In this document: positions 7,039-7,153 of the stretch, piece by piece | Layout: each line of letters begins with the position of its first letter | Position numbering within the stretch: position 1 is the stretch's first letter | Notes under the pieces: generated by a model | Seen by the model: the letters and a program-made list of their open reading frames with translations, nothing else | Databases searched by the model: none | What the model was told of the DNA's origin: nothing | Translations under genes and position numbers: made by a program | Assembly (NCBI GenBank): GCA_003525885.1 | Contig: DQIG01000271.1 | Coordinates: 1-7,153 of the forward strand | Reading direction: 5' to 3' | Origin: Stenotrophomonas sp. | Lineage (GTDB): Bacteria; Pseudomonadota; Gammaproteobacteria; Xanthomonadales; Xanthomonadaceae | Length of the DNA stretch: 7,153 nt

Positions 7039-7153
7039 GCGAGCAAGCGAAGCGCGCGACCCGCTGTTGCTCTTCTTTCTTCCGTGGCGGGCGGCCGCAG
7101 GAAATTGTCGAAGGCAGGGTGGGTAGGCTGTGCAGGGGCGTGAGCCGCATGGA

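Larger units (their letters stand above)
6724..7153. other. 430-bp non-coding region downstream of msrA
   Basis: No open frame here has recognisable protein content, a convincing ribosome-binding site or sensible composition. The stretch holds a large inverted-repeat element (6800-6895), a hairpin (6907-6929), an intrinsic terminator (6958-6997) and a decayed SMAG (7016-7038). In 7039-7153 I see nothing supportable beyond a GC-rich sequence; the last bases (GTGAGCCGCATGGA) may be half of another palindrome cut by the window end. Confidence 0.7.

Overview
The window looks like ordinary chromosome from a high-GC gammaproteobacterium of the Xanthomonadaceae, most likely Stenotrophomonas (maltophilia group). 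Three things support this. The proteins are Xanthomonadaceae-like (RlmM, GlnRS, MsrA), third codon positions are strongly G/C, and the spacers carry 23-nt palindromes built as a GTAG foot, an 8-bp stem and a 3-nt loop. These palindromes match the SMAG/REP repeats known from S. maltophilia. The species call is an inference.

Layout from left to right: (1) 1-132 is non-coding, with a perfect 42-bp palindrome at the window edge and a SMAG-type hairpin. (2) 133-5523 is a minus-strand block of six genes. Read in transcription order they are glnS (glutaminyl-tRNA synthetase), a two-TM membrane protein with a soluble C-terminal domain, a cysteine-rich protein resembling DUF6348, a zinc-dependent cytidine-deaminase-fold nucleoside/guanine deaminase, rlmM (23S rRNA C2498 2'-O-methyltransferase), and a small exported EF-hand protein. 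The deaminase and rlmM overlap by about 17 nt; the other gaps are 43 to 99 nt. Three of them (glnS/membrane protein, membrane protein/Cys-rich protein, rlmM/EF-hand) contain a short GC-only or GC-rich hairpin without a U tract. (3) 5524-5763 is a divergent spacer with two exact inverted SMAG copies and the remnant of a third. (4) 5764-6723 is a plus-strand pair, a DUF2007-family small protein and msrA (peptide methionine sulfoxide reductase A), 9 nt apart and almost certainly one transcript. (5) 6724-7153 is non-coding: a 96-bp inverted-repeat element, a second hairpin, a strong bidirectional-looking intrinsic terminator, and a decayed SMAG.

Functionally the minus-strand block is mixed. glnS and rlmM serve translation, and the deaminase translationally coupled to rlmM may serve nucleobase salvage or, speculatively, RNA. 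The plus-strand pair repairs oxidised methionine and adds a small protein of unknown role. I see no phage, IS, CRISPR, toxin-antitoxin or defence genes, and no convincing undescribed multi-gene system. The most interesting material is the dense, layered palindromic DNA between genes, the deaminase-rlmM overlap, the Cys-rich protein of unknown function, and an insertion in GlnRS.
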